Shown in pieces: positions 1-7,727 of a DNA stretch of 64,000 nucleotides. The notes under the pieces are model-generated. The model did not search any database and was not told the DNA's origin. It saw nothing but the letters and a program-made list of their open reading frames with translations. The stretch lies in NCBI RefSeq assembly GCF_009765825.1, contig NZ_LMUR01000015.1:57216-121215 (forward strand), in the 5' to 3' direction. Each line of letters opens with the position of its first letter. The stretch's first letter is position 1. The position numbers and the translations under genes were made by a program. The DNA is from Granulicella sp. L60 (lineage in GTDB: Bacteria > Acidobacteriota > Terriglobia > Terriglobales > Acidobacteriaceae).

Positions 1-718
1 AGCGGCGTTTTTACAGGGGTTTTTGCGAAGATCGTGGTGAAAGTTGTGGTGAGTTGCTGGTGAGTTTTGGTAGTTAGCGTGGTGGGTGTGGTGAGTTCGC
101 GGTCGCTTTTTTCGCTGCGAAAGGTACGCCAGGTTTTTGAAGTTTATTTTTGGGTGGGATTCTGTTTGACGGATTCGATCTGTGGGATCGGAGAGGAATG
201 CATACCCCAGGGGCTAAAGCATCCTTTTTCGGCAGGACTGGTAGAGGCCCAAGGGTGAAGCCTTGGGTTACCTCAGAAGCAAAGGCGCAGATTCGCCAGA
301 CGTCTAAAGCCCTGTTTTCGCGAGGCGTGATGGAGGCTTGAGGCTAAAGGCCTGGGTTATCTCAAAAGTAAAAACCTTGAAGACCTAGCTAAAGATTTAG
401 AGACCAAGACTGAAGGCTTGGGTTACCTCAGAAGCAAAGGCGCAGATTCGCCAGACGTCTAACGCCCTGTTTTCGCGGGGCGTGATGAAGGCTTGAGGCT
501 AAAGCCTTGGGTTATCTCAATAGCCAAAAAACCTTGAAGCCTAGCTAAAGATTTAGAGACCTGAGGCTGAAGGCTTGGGTTACCTCAGAAGCAAAGGCGC
601 AGATTCGCCAGACGTCTAACGCCATGTTTTCGCGAGGCGTGATGAAGGCTTGAGGCTAAAGGCTTGGGTTATCTCAACAGCAAAGGCTTAGGGAACGTTC
701 GGTGGATAAGACGATGCA
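1..718. repeat. Gene-free region with three ~156-bp imperfect tandem repeats
   Basis: No convincing gene lies here; the short open frames have no recognisable protein character. From about 262 onward a unit of 155-157 bp is repeated: the phrase CTTGGGTTACCTCAGAAGC begins at 262, 417 and 574, each time followed by the same sequence running into CGCAGATTCGCCAGACGTCTAA. The last copy is truncated near 700, just before the lipoprotein gene. Each unit also contains a second, diverged half (GGGTTATCTCAA instead of GGGTTACCTCAG) and small self-complementary cores such as GGCTAAAGCC, so the structure is nested. The function is unknown; it may be a family of intergenic repeats. Confidence 0.75.
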
Positions 719-2356
719 TTGGTGGATTTGCGGGCGGCGGTAGGATGGAGGGATGGCGGTGCGATCCTGATTCGAAGTGAGATTCTGACTCGAAGGTTTC
801 TTTGGGTGGTGGTGGTCTGTGGGTTGGGTCTGGCTGCGGGGTGTCGCGGGCGGACGGATGATCCTGCGACGGTCGTGATGGTGATTGAGAGTAGTCCGAA
901 TAACCTGGACCTGCGGCAAGGGACGGATGCGCAGTCGGAGCGGGTGGGTGGGCTGATCTTCGATGCGCTGGTGAAGAAGGATGAACACTATGAGATGCAA
1001 CCTTGGCTGGCTACGAGCTGGGAGCAGCCGGATGCGCTGACGTGGGTGTTTCATCTGCGGGATGGGGTGAGGTTTCATGATGGGCGGCCCCTGGAGGCGG
1101 AGGATGTGGTCTACACGATTGAAAGTCTGATCGACAGTTCGGTTGGGGGTTTGGTTTCGGCGAAGAGTGGGAGCTTTGCGTCGGTGGCGCGGGCGGAGGC
1201 GAGGGACCGGTTGACGGTGGTGATGCATTTGAAGAGGCCGGATGCGGGGCTGCTGTTCAACCTGAGCGATGGGCTGTTTGGGGTGGTGCCGCGTGGGTCG
1301 GGGAGAGAGTTTGGGCTGCATCCGGTGGGGTCGGGGCCGTTTCGGTTTGTGAGCGCGGTGCAGGATAAGGACGTGGTGGTGGAGCGGAACCATGCGTACT
1401 GGGCGGGGACGCCGGAGGTGCCGGCGGGTGCGCGGAGGATCGAGCGGGTACGGTTCGAGGTGGCGCCGGATGCGATTACGAGTGCGCTGGAGTTGCAGAA
1501 GGGTTCGGCCGATGTTGCGAGCAATGTGGTGACGATGGATATGGTGCATGCGCTGGAGCGTGCTCCGAATCTGAAGGTGGAGTCGGGGCCGGGGTCGCCG
1601 GTGGATTATGTGACCTTCAATGTTACAGATCCGATATTGAGGGATAGGCGGGTGCGGCAGGCGATTGCGTGTGCGATCGACCGGGAGGCGATTGTGAATG
1701 CGCTATGGCGCGGACAGGCGAGGCTGGCGAGTACGCTGCTGCCTGCGGGGCACTGGGCTGCGGCGGCGGACGGTCAGCTGGCACAGTATCCGCACGACGT
1801 GGCACGGGCGCAGAGGCTGCTGGAGGAGGCTGGCTTCCCTGCCAGCAAGGATGGGGTGAGGCTGCGGCTGACGATGAAGACCAGCACGGTGGAGACGACG
1901 CGGCTGATGGCGGCGGTGCTGCAGCAGCAGTTGCGGGAGGCAGGGATTCGACTGGAGATTCGGTCGGCGGAGTTTGGAACGTTCTATGCGGATGTAACCA
2001 AGGGTGCGTTTCAGATGTATGCGCTGCGGTGGATTGGGAGTAACGAAGACCCGGATATCTTTCGGTATGCGTATGGGTCGGGGAGTTTTCCTCCGAAGGG
2101 TGGGAATAGGGGGCGGTACTCGAATGCGCGGGTGGATGCGTTGCTGGCGGAGGCTTCGGCGTCTTCCGACCGTGGGGTGAGGACGAGGGACTATGTGGAG
2201 GTGCAGCAGATTCTGGCGGAGGAGTTGCCGGGGATTCCGCTGTGGTTTCAGAACAACGAGGTGGTGCATACGCGGCGGGTTGGTGGGATTCGGCCGAGCG
2301 GGGCTGGGAGCTTTGATTTTCTGCGGAGTGCGTGGGTGATGCCGGAGCAGAGGTAG
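719..2356 (+). CDS. ABC transporter substrate-binding lipoprotein, family 5 (oligopeptide/nickel type)
   Basis: Periplasmic lipid-anchored solute-binding protein of the DppA/OppA/NikA family, which delivers peptides, nickel or related ligands to an ABC importer. The N-terminus has arginines, a hydrophobic stretch and a lipobox ending LAAGC (Cys42 of the longest frame), so it should be a lipoprotein. Family hallmarks follow: the LATSWE..D..TWVFHLRDGVRFHDG block around residues 100-125, and the conserved VRQAIACAIDREAI segment near residue 320. Its length (545 aa) is normal. The start is uncertain: TTG at 719 or GTG at 722 open the frame, no ATG precedes the lipobox, and neither start has a clear ribosome-binding site. 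No permease or ATPase gene follows, so it is an orphan binding protein; the ligand cannot be inferred. Confidence 0.85.
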   Translation: MVDLRAAVGWRDGGAILIRSEILTRRFLWVVVVCGLGLAAGCRGRTDDPATVVMVIESSPNNLDLRQGTDAQSERVGGLIFDALVKKDEHYEMQPWLATSWEQPDALTWVFHLRDGVRFHDGRPLEAEDVVYTIESLIDSSVGGLVSAKSGSFASVARAEARDRLTVVMHLKRPDAGLLFNLSDGLFGVVPRGSGREFGLHPVGSGPFRFVSAVQDKDVVVERNHAYWAGTPEVPAGARRIERVRFEVAPDAITSALELQKGSADVASNVVTMDMVHALERAPNLKVESGPGSPVDYVTFNVTDPILRDRRVRQAIACAIDREAIVNALWRGQARLASTLLPAGHWAAAADGQLAQYPHDVARAQRLLEEAGFPASKDGVRLRLTMKTSTVETTRLMAAVLQQQLREAGIRLEIRSAEFGTFYADVTKGAFQMYALRWIGSNEDPDIFRYAYGSGSFPPKGGNRGRYSNARVDALLAEASASSDRGVRTRDYVEVQQILAEELPGIPLWFQNNEVVHTRRVGGIRPSGAGSFDFLRSAWVMPEQR

Positions 2357-2363
2357 TTCTGCT

Positions 2364-2996
2364 TTAGGGGCGGACGACTCTGCTCCTTACTACGCCTGTC
2401 AGTCCGGCGATGCCAAGGCTGAGGAGGGCGAACGTAGAGGGTTCGGGGGTGATGGCGGTGCCGTCGATTTGGGTGGAGAAGGTGCCGCCGACCTGCTGCC
2501 AGAACTCCGAGCCGCAGCTAATGGTTGGATCGCACATCCATGCCGAACCGAAGTTCCCGTCGGCGGTGTCGGAGGCTGAGCTGTGAAGCCATGACACATT
2601 TCCGGAAGCTTCGAGGTAATAGGTACCGGCTGCCAGTTGAAGGTCGAGATCACTAAAGGTATAGAGCGTGGGTGAGGCGCTGGTGAGAACGGCGGATCCT
2701 ATATTGTCGTCGGCTACATCCCCAAGCTGACTGACGAGGCTTAGGCCAAAGCCGCCGCTAGGAAGAGTAATGCCATCAAAGATGACGGATTGCATGGTCA
2801 CGTCGATCTGGTCGATGGTCGCAGCGCTGGTGAGGGTGAACTGCTGAGCGATTATCTGGCAGTCTGAGAAGCTGGGGCAGAGACTGGGACCACTTTGCGT
2901 GGAGCTCATATTTGTTCCGAGCAGGATGGAGTCTGCGCGGGCTGCGGTGGAGGCGGCGAGAAGGACGGCGATGGCGAGCAGATGTTTGGATAGCAT
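2364..2996 (-). CDS. PEP-CTERM sorting domain protein
   Basis: Secreted protein of 210 aa with an N-terminal signal peptide (hydrophobic run ending near ARADS) and a C-terminal PEP-CTERM tail: the motif PEPSTFALLSLG, a hydrophobic helix and a final arginine-rich segment. In this family the tail is cut by an exosortase and the protein is exported to the surface or to extracellular matrix. The middle is low in charge and Ser/Gly/Thr-rich, and no enzymatic domain is recognised. ATG at 2996 is preferred over the in-frame GTG at 3008, because it places the signal peptide at the very N-terminus and has a GGGG stretch upstream. The gene is convergent with the binding-protein gene. No exosortase gene lies in this window. 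Confidence 0.8.
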   Translation of the reverse strand: MLSKHLLAIAVLLAASTAARADSILLGTNMSSTQSGPSLCPSFSDCQIIAQQFTLTSAATIDQIDVTMQSVIFDGITLPSGGFGLSLVSQLGDVADDNIGSAVLTSASPTLYTFSDLDLQLAAGTYYLEASGNVSWLHSSASDTADGNFGSAWMCDPTISCGSEFWQQVGGTFSTQIDGTAITPEPSTFALLSLGIAGLTGVVRSRVVRP

Positions 2997-3209
2997 GATT
3001 AGCCCCACGGTAAAGCTCTGTTGAGCGATCGGACGTGCCCACGCTCTTTATAAGCAATTTGTCTGCCTACTGTACAGGGGTTTAAGTCTTTTGTCTTCGA
3101 GCGATTCGTTGATGGTCGCGCAGGGATGATGCAAGACGTTGGAGCTAAAGGACGTGTCGATTGCAACTTTAAATGAGCTTCGATAAGACGGGTGAGCGTG
3201 ATGGCGTCT

Positions 3210-3235
3210 GCCAGGCTCCAGCTTTGGAGCCTGGC
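3210..3235. terminator. Strong hairpin between the chorismate mutase and PEP-CTERM genes
   Basis: A perfect 11-bp stem (GCCAGGCTCCA, loop GCTT, TGGAGCCTGGC) lies 34 bases beyond the stop of the minus-strand chorismate mutase gene. There is no T-run on either strand, so it may be a transcription terminator, an mRNA-end stabiliser or a REP-like repeat. The intergenic stretch around it (2997-3268) shows no gene. Confidence 0.5.
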
Positions 3236-3268
3236 GCAACGCATGTCGTGCCTTCTCTCTCTAACCGA

Positions 3269-3859
3269 CTAAGGCTTGCGGGACGGTGAATCAGCGCAGC
3301 TTTCGCTCAGCGCGCGATCCAGTGCGATCTCGGTGAGCTTCGATGTCTCTTTGCGATGGTCTGCAAGATACTTTCCGACTGCATCCGCCATTGCGACCTG
3401 GCAGTTCGCACTGGACCGCATCTCCGTGGTGTCGGCCAGCTCTGCAATAAGTTGCGTCTGCACCTGATCGAGCTCGGGCCGAATGACACCGACGAGGTCG
3501 ATGTGGGCGTGGGCGGGGGCGCTGCCGCTCCTTCTCCAGTCGGCTAACAGAGAGTATTGAACGACCTTGTTCGCCTCGATCTGCGCCTTGAAGAATTTGG
3601 TGGCCAAGGCCGAATCGATGCCCCTGGCTTCACCCGCCTTCACTGAGCCGAGGATGACCTGTGCCTCGCGTGGCGCGTCTTCGACGGCAGCGCCGCTGTC
3701 CCATTTAGAGAGAGCGACCTGTTGTGCGATGGCAAGCCTGCGAGCCGAGGTAGTGACAAGAGGGTCAAGCTGACTGACTCCGGTTTGTGCCGCCGCTCCT
3801 CCGATAGACACGATCAGTAAGAGAAATACCATTGCTGAACTGATCTGAAATTTACGCAT
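3269..3859 (-). CDS. Secreted chorismate mutase, AroQ gamma class
   Basis: Chorismate mutase converts chorismate to prephenate, the branch point to phenylalanine and tyrosine. The 196-aa protein starts with a clear signal peptide (MRKFQISSAMVFLLLIVSIG, cut near AAAQ), so it should act in the periplasm. The mature part has the AroQ-gamma pattern: an LDPLVTTSARRLAIAQQVALSKW helix with the active-site Arg and Lys, then RE (REAQVI), then the FFKAQIEANKVVQYSLL helix that carries further catalytic residues. A pair of cysteines late in the protein (SANC, ESC) could form the disulfide seen in exported homologues. It is a lone gene on the minus strand, divergent from the DyP operon. The role of periplasmic chorismate mutases is poorly understood. 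Confidence 0.82.
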   Translation of the reverse strand: MRKFQISSAMVFLLLIVSIGGAAAQTGVSQLDPLVTTSARRLAIAQQVALSKWDSGAAVEDAPREAQVILGSVKAGEARGIDSALATKFFKAQIEANKVVQYSLLADWRRSGSAPAHAHIDLVGVIRPELDQVQTQLIAELADTTEMRSSANCQVAMADAVGKYLADHRKETSKLTEIALDRALSESCADSPSRKP

Positions 3860-4068
3860 TGTCTACAACCTTTCTATATTCACTTTACCTGTATGGATGG
3901 CGAACGAAGGCTTCCTCAACTGGCCTTTCCAGAGAATTGAATGTCGGTGATAACTTAAACTCTGGATAGATGTTTCTTTCTTGATATGGAGCTGCGGCAC
4001 ATGACGAGGGTTGGACTGGCAGGGATCGATTGCGTGAAGCAGAACGGTAGACGATCGAGGCGGCTTGG

Positions 4069-5136
4069 ATGACGATGGTTAGCAAGATTGACGAAGGGCC
4101 TCTTCCGCAGCAGGTGCTTGGGCCGCTGACGCGCGCGGCTATCTTTCTTGTCGTCACGGTGAAGCCGGATGCCGAGAGTTATGCAGCCGTGCGCTCGTTC
4201 TGCGGAGATATCGCGGGACTGATTCGTGCGGTGGAGTTCCGCGATATCGATGCCGGGCTCACGTGTATTTTGGGATTTGGATCGGATGCGTGGGGGCGGC
4301 TGTTCGGCGATCCGCGACCGGCTGAGCTGCATCCGTTTCGGGAGTTTCGTGCGGGCAACCGTCATGCGATGGCGACGCCTGGCGATGTGCTGTTTCACAT
4401 TCGAGCGGGGCGGATGGATATATGTTTCGAGTTAGCCACGCAGATTATGGAACGCATTGGCGATGCGGTGACGGTCGCCGACGAGGTTCAGGGTTTTCGA
4501 TACTTTGAGGATCGCGACCTGATCGGATTCGTGGACGGCACGGAGAATCCGAGAGGCGGTGTGGCTCTTGAGGCTGCGCTGGTGGGCGACGAGGACGCTT
4601 CGTTTGCGGGTGGAAGCTATGTGATGGTGCAGAAGTATCTGCATGATATGAAGGCGTGGAATGCTCTTTCGACGGAGGCACAGGAGCGCATTATTGGGCG
4701 CAAGAAACTGTCGGATATTGAGCTGGATGATGCGGTGAAACCGGCCTCGGCTCATAGTGCGCTAACGGTGATTGTTGAAGATGGGAAAGAGGTAAAGATC
4801 CTGCGGGACAACATGCCGTTTGGGCAGCCTGGACGCGGGGAGTTTGGCACCTACTTTATTGGCTACTGCCGTACGCCGCGCATTACAGAGCTAATGCTTG
4901 AGAATATGTTTGTGGGTCGGCCGCCGGGAAACTATGACCGGTTGCTGGATTTTAGTAAGGCGGTTACGGGTGGTTTGTTCTTTGCGCCTTCGGCAACTTT
5001 TCTGGACGGTGTAGGTGAGGAAGAGCCTACGGCGGCGATCGCTGCGCCTTCTGTGGCGGCGGAGATGGATTCTACAGCGCCAAATCGAGACACATCACTT
5101 GGGATAGGATCCCTTAGAGGAGAACGAAATGAATAA
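4069..5136 (+). CDS. Dyp-type heme peroxidase with encapsulin-targeting tail
   Basis: DyP-type peroxidase of 355 aa: a heme enzyme that uses hydrogen peroxide to oxidise dyes, phenols and other donors. The signature GFVDGTENP (catalytic Asp156), the proximal heme ligand His229 in the PASAHS segment and the distal Arg246 in KILRDNMPFG are all present, so the active site is intact. There is no Tat or Sec signal. The C-terminus beyond residue ~315 is a flexible Ala/Thr/Ser-rich linker ending in DTSLGIGSLRG, which matches the known encapsulin cargo-loading peptide of DyP cargos. The stop overlaps the next gene (encapsulin) by 8 bases, implying translational coupling. It is very likely packaged inside the shell encoded downstream. 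Confidence 0.93.
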   Translation: MTMVSKIDEGPLPQQVLGPLTRAAIFLVVTVKPDAESYAAVRSFCGDIAGLIRAVEFRDIDAGLTCILGFGSDAWGRLFGDPRPAELHPFREFRAGNRHAMATPGDVLFHIRAGRMDICFELATQIMERIGDAVTVADEVQGFRYFEDRDLIGFVDGTENPRGGVALEAALVGDEDASFAGGSYVMVQKYLHDMKAWNALSTEAQERIIGRKKLSDIELDDAVKPASAHSALTVIVEDGKEVKILRDNMPFGQPGRGEFGTYFIGYCRTPRITELMLENMFVGRPPGNYDRLLDFSKAVTGGLFFAPSATFLDGVGEEEPTAAIAAPSVAAEMDSTAPNRDTSLGIGSLRGERNE

Positions 5137-5932
5137 TCTTCATCGGGAGTTGGCACCAATCTCTGACGCTGCGTGGGCGCAGATCGAGGAGGAGACGACG
5201 CGGACGCTCAAGCGCTATCTTGCCGGGCGGCGCGTTGTGGATGTGCCGACACCAAGCGGAGCTGGGTTGCCCGCGGTGGGCACGGGACATCTGGTCTCGA
5301 TTGAGCCGCCAGCGGGGGATATTATCGCGAGGCAGCGTGAGGTGAAACCGCTTGTGGAGCTGCGGGTGCCGTTCGAGCTGACGCGGGAGGCGATCGACGA
5401 TGTGGAGCGTGGCTCGGACGACTCGGATTGGCAACCGGCCAAGGATGCGGCGAAGACAATCGCATTTGCCGAAGATCGGGCTATCTTCAATGGGTATCCG
5501 GCGGCGAATATTCAGGGTATCCGTGAGGCCACGAGCAATCCGATCATGACGCTGCCGGGCGATGTGAAGTGCTATCCCGACGCGATTGCTAAGGCGTTGA
5601 GTCAGCTTCGTCTTGTTGGCGTGAACGGGCCTTACTCGGTACTGCTTGGAGCGAAGGCTTATACGGAGCTTGCGGATACACGCGATCACGGATATCCGGT
5701 TCTGGAACACGTGAAACGCATCGTCGACGGCAATATCATCTGGGCTCCGGCAATTGAGGGCGCGTTTGTGATGAGCACGCGAGGGGGCGACTTCGAGCTC
5801 AACATCGGACAGGATGTCTCCATCGGCTATCTCAGTCACACGGACACGGTCGTTAGGCTCTATCTTCAGGAGACGTTCACGTTTCGGCCACTGACGAGCG
5901 AGGCATCCGTCGTTCTCACTGCTTCCGTTTAG
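5129..5932 (+). CDS. Encapsulin shell protein, family 1 (linocin M18/CFP29-like)
   Basis: A 267-aa HK97-fold capsid-like protein that self-assembles into an icosahedral nanocompartment. Recognisable family features are the N-terminal NNLHRELAPISDAAWAQIEEE helix, which forms the inner cargo-binding groove, the GRRVVDVPTPSG segment, and the central EDRAIFNGYPAANIQGI and YPVLEHVKRIVDGNIIWAPAI blocks. The length is typical of family 1. The start ATG at 5129 lies inside the peroxidase gene and has AGGAGAACGAA directly upstream (about 5117-5127), a good ribosome-binding site. Gene order (cargo then shell, 8-bp overlap) and the cargo tag show a DyP-encapsulin system, thought to act in oxidative-stress defence. 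Confidence 0.95.
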   Translation: MNNLHRELAPISDAAWAQIEEETTRTLKRYLAGRRVVDVPTPSGAGLPAVGTGHLVSIEPPAGDIIARQREVKPLVELRVPFELTREAIDDVERGSDDSDWQPAKDAAKTIAFAEDRAIFNGYPAANIQGIREATSNPIMTLPGDVKCYPDAIAKALSQLRLVGVNGPYSVLLGAKAYTELADTRDHGYPVLEHVKRIVDGNIIWAPAIEGAFVMSTRGGDFELNIGQDVSIGYLSHTDTVVRLYLQETFTFRPLTSEASVVLTASV

Positions 5933-5969
5933 AACCTGCCTCTTTGACCTGCGGCTGTGGCTCCGCAAT

Positions 5970-6006
5970 GTCGCTCTGAGCGACGTGCGTGATTGCGACA
6001 GTCGCA
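5970..6006. promoter_or_regulatory. Two adjacent palindromes, candidate enhancer sites for a sigma-54 activator
   Basis: Two perfect inverted repeats sharing the half-site GCGAC: GTCGCT-CTG-AGCGAC at 5970-5984 and TGCGAC-A-GTCGCA at 5994-6006, with centres 23 bp apart, about two helical turns. They lie about 150 bp upstream of the candidate -24/-12 element, where enhancer sites for sigma-54 activators usually sit. They could also be part of the transcription end of the encapsulin operon, though no T-run follows. Confidence 0.45.
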
Positions 6007-6148
6007 GCGTCTAAATTCCGTCAGTGTCGGATTGTAGTCGCGGGTTCGTCACGCAAGATGTGATGTGCGCGGCCGGTTCGATTTCATAAATGACTGTGAT
6101 GACAGCGCTTAGAACGTAGACTGTGTAGCGCAGCAAAGTTCTGGACGA

Positions 6149-6164
6149 TGGCGCATCGATTGCA
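6149..6164 (+). promoter_or_regulatory. Candidate sigma-54 (-24/-12) promoter
   Basis: TGGCGCATCGATTGCA matches the -24/-12 consensus TGGCACG-N4-TTGCA in its two invariant doublets, GG (6150-6151) and GC (6162-6163), with exactly 10 bases between them. Transcription would start near 6175, almost at the annotated ATG (6177), so the transcript would be nearly leaderless. A sigma-54-dependent activator is encoded at the other end of the same cluster (9951-12098). Confidence 0.5.
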
Positions 6165-6176
6165 TTTCGTGCAGGC

Positions 6177-7631
6177 ATGAACATAAACGAAAGCAAGAGA
6201 CTTCCATCGGATCATGCAACCCTGACTCCCCCTGCGCTGGAAGATTACGACCTGGTCATCCTTGGCGACGGCACAGGAGCGACTCTTGCCGCGTGGACAT
6301 TTGCCAGTCAAGGACAGCGCGTTGCGGTGATTGAGCGGAAGTACATAGGCGGTTCATGCCCCAACATTGCCTGTCTCCCAAGTAAGAACATTATCCAGAG
6401 TGCGAGGGTAGCGTCCTACTTTCGTCGAGGCGCAGAGTTCGGCTCTGTTGCAGATGGCTTTCGCATCCACATGCCTGCGGTGCGATCCCGAAAGCGCACG
6501 ATGGTAGCGGACTTGAACGATATGTATCTCGATCACTTCAAGCAGACCGGAGCGGAGTTCGTTCTTGGGTCGGGGCGCTTCGTAGGACCGAAGACTCTGG
6601 AGGTCGCTCTTGCAGATGGGACGACTCGGAGGCTCCGCGGAACCAATGTAATCATCAGCACGGGTACGCGGGCCGCGTTGGAGCCGACTCCCGGCCTGTC
6701 CGATGCGCAACCACTGACGCACATCGAGGCACTCGAACTGGATGAGGTCCCCGGACACCTTATTGTGATCGGTGGCGGCTATGTGGGGCTGGAACTATCG
6801 CAGGTGATGCGCCGGTTCGGCAGCAAGGTTACCGTGATCGATCGAAATGACCGTTTATTGCATTTAGAAGACGATGACGTGACGAGCGGCCTCGCCACTT
6901 TGTTCAGCGACGAGGGCATCGACACGGTCTTGAATGCGCGTGTGAGACGGATCTCTGGAAGGTCAGGCGATTCAGTGACCATTGTTGTCGAGCAAGACGG
7001 AAGAGAAAAGACTCTGGTGGGCACGCATCTGCTTGTAGCGGCGGGCCGACGTCCGAACACGGAAAACATAGGGTTGGAGCTGGCCGGAGTGGAACTGAAT
7101 AATCGCGGCTACATCAAGGTAAATGAGCGTCTCGAGACGACCGCGGCAGGCGTTTGGGCCATCGGCGAGGTGGCGGGCAGTCCTCAGTTCACGCATGTCA
7201 GCGTCGACGACTTCCGCGTTGTGCGTGACAACATGACAGGGGGAAATCACGTTACGACAGGCAGGCAGATCCCCTACACGCTTTTCACAGACCCGGAGCT
7301 TGCACGCATCGGTCTGACGGAGAAAGAAGCCAGTGCGCGAAGGATTGGCTATCGCTTGTTCAAAGTTCCTATGGGACATGTACTGCGAGCGCAGACTCTC
7401 TCCGAGACACGCGGGTTTTTGAAGGCGCTTGTAGGAGTAGACGACGATCTGATTCTTGGCTTTACAGCCTTTGCTGTCGATGCAGGAGAGATCATGGCTT
7501 CGGTGCAGACGGCGATGATGGCCGGACTGCCTTTTACCGCACTCCGCGATGCGATATGGGCCCACCCGACTCTTGTCGAAGGGCTCAGCCCATTATTCTC
7601 GTCTGTGCCTTCGCTATCGACAGCGTCTTGA
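6177..7631 (+). CDS. FAD-dependent pyridine nucleotide-disulfide oxidoreductase (MerA/Lpd-like)
   Basis: A 484-aa class I flavoprotein disulfide reductase related to mercuric reductase and dihydrolipoamide dehydrogenase. Visible parts: the FAD-binding start YDLVILGDGTGA (residues 24-34), the redox-active disulfide GGSCPNIACLPSKN with Cys61 and Cys66, the NAD(P)H-binding HLIVIGGGYVGLELSQ near residue 195, the second FAD motif GVWAIGEVAGSPQFTH, and a C-terminal dimerisation domain. The usual C-terminal HPT..E motif is present as AHPTLVEGL. It lacks the N-terminal heavy-metal-associated domain and the C-terminal Cys pair of true MerA, so mercury reduction is doubtful and the substrate is unknown. 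It is followed at 97 bases by an aldolase and an MFS gene. The start has a weak ribosome-binding site. Confidence 0.82.
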   Translation: MNINESKRLPSDHATLTPPALEDYDLVILGDGTGATLAAWTFASQGQRVAVIERKYIGGSCPNIACLPSKNIIQSARVASYFRRGAEFGSVADGFRIHMPAVRSRKRTMVADLNDMYLDHFKQTGAEFVLGSGRFVGPKTLEVALADGTTRRLRGTNVIISTGTRAALEPTPGLSDAQPLTHIEALELDEVPGHLIVIGGGYVGLELSQVMRRFGSKVTVIDRNDRLLHLEDDDVTSGLATLFSDEGIDTVLNARVRRISGRSGDSVTIVVEQDGREKTLVGTHLLVAAGRRPNTENIGLELAGVELNNRGYIKVNERLETTAAGVWAIGEVAGSPQFTHVSVDDFRVVRDNMTGGNHVTTGRQIPYTLFTDPELARIGLTEKEASARRIGYRLFKVPMGHVLRAQTLSETRGFLKALVGVDDDLILGFTAFAVDAGEIMASVQTAMMAGLPFTALRDAIWAHPTLVEGLSPLFSSVPSLSTAS

Positions 7632-7727
7632 TGCGCAAAGCGGTGATCGTATTAAGCACGAGCAAGACTTGTGCAATCGATACGATCGGATTCAACCAGG
7701 GATGTATCAACAGGCTAAGGGGGACAA

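Noticed and set aside
67..341. Two overlapping 63-aa open frames at the left end
   Set aside because: They lie partly in the tandem repeats, have no ribosome-binding site and encode nothing protein-like.
262..700. CRISPR-like array
   Set aside because: The repeats are about 156 bp and tandem without unique spacers, and no cas gene is present.
674..1549. 291-aa open frame on the minus strand opposite the binding-protein gene
   Set aside because: Its composition (extreme Arg/His/Pro) is that of a frame shadow in GC-rich coding DNA; the opposite strand encodes a clear family protein.
6177..7631. Mercuric reductase (merA)
   Set aside because: The redox disulfide is present, but the C-terminal Cys pair and heavy-metal domain are missing and no mer genes are nearby.
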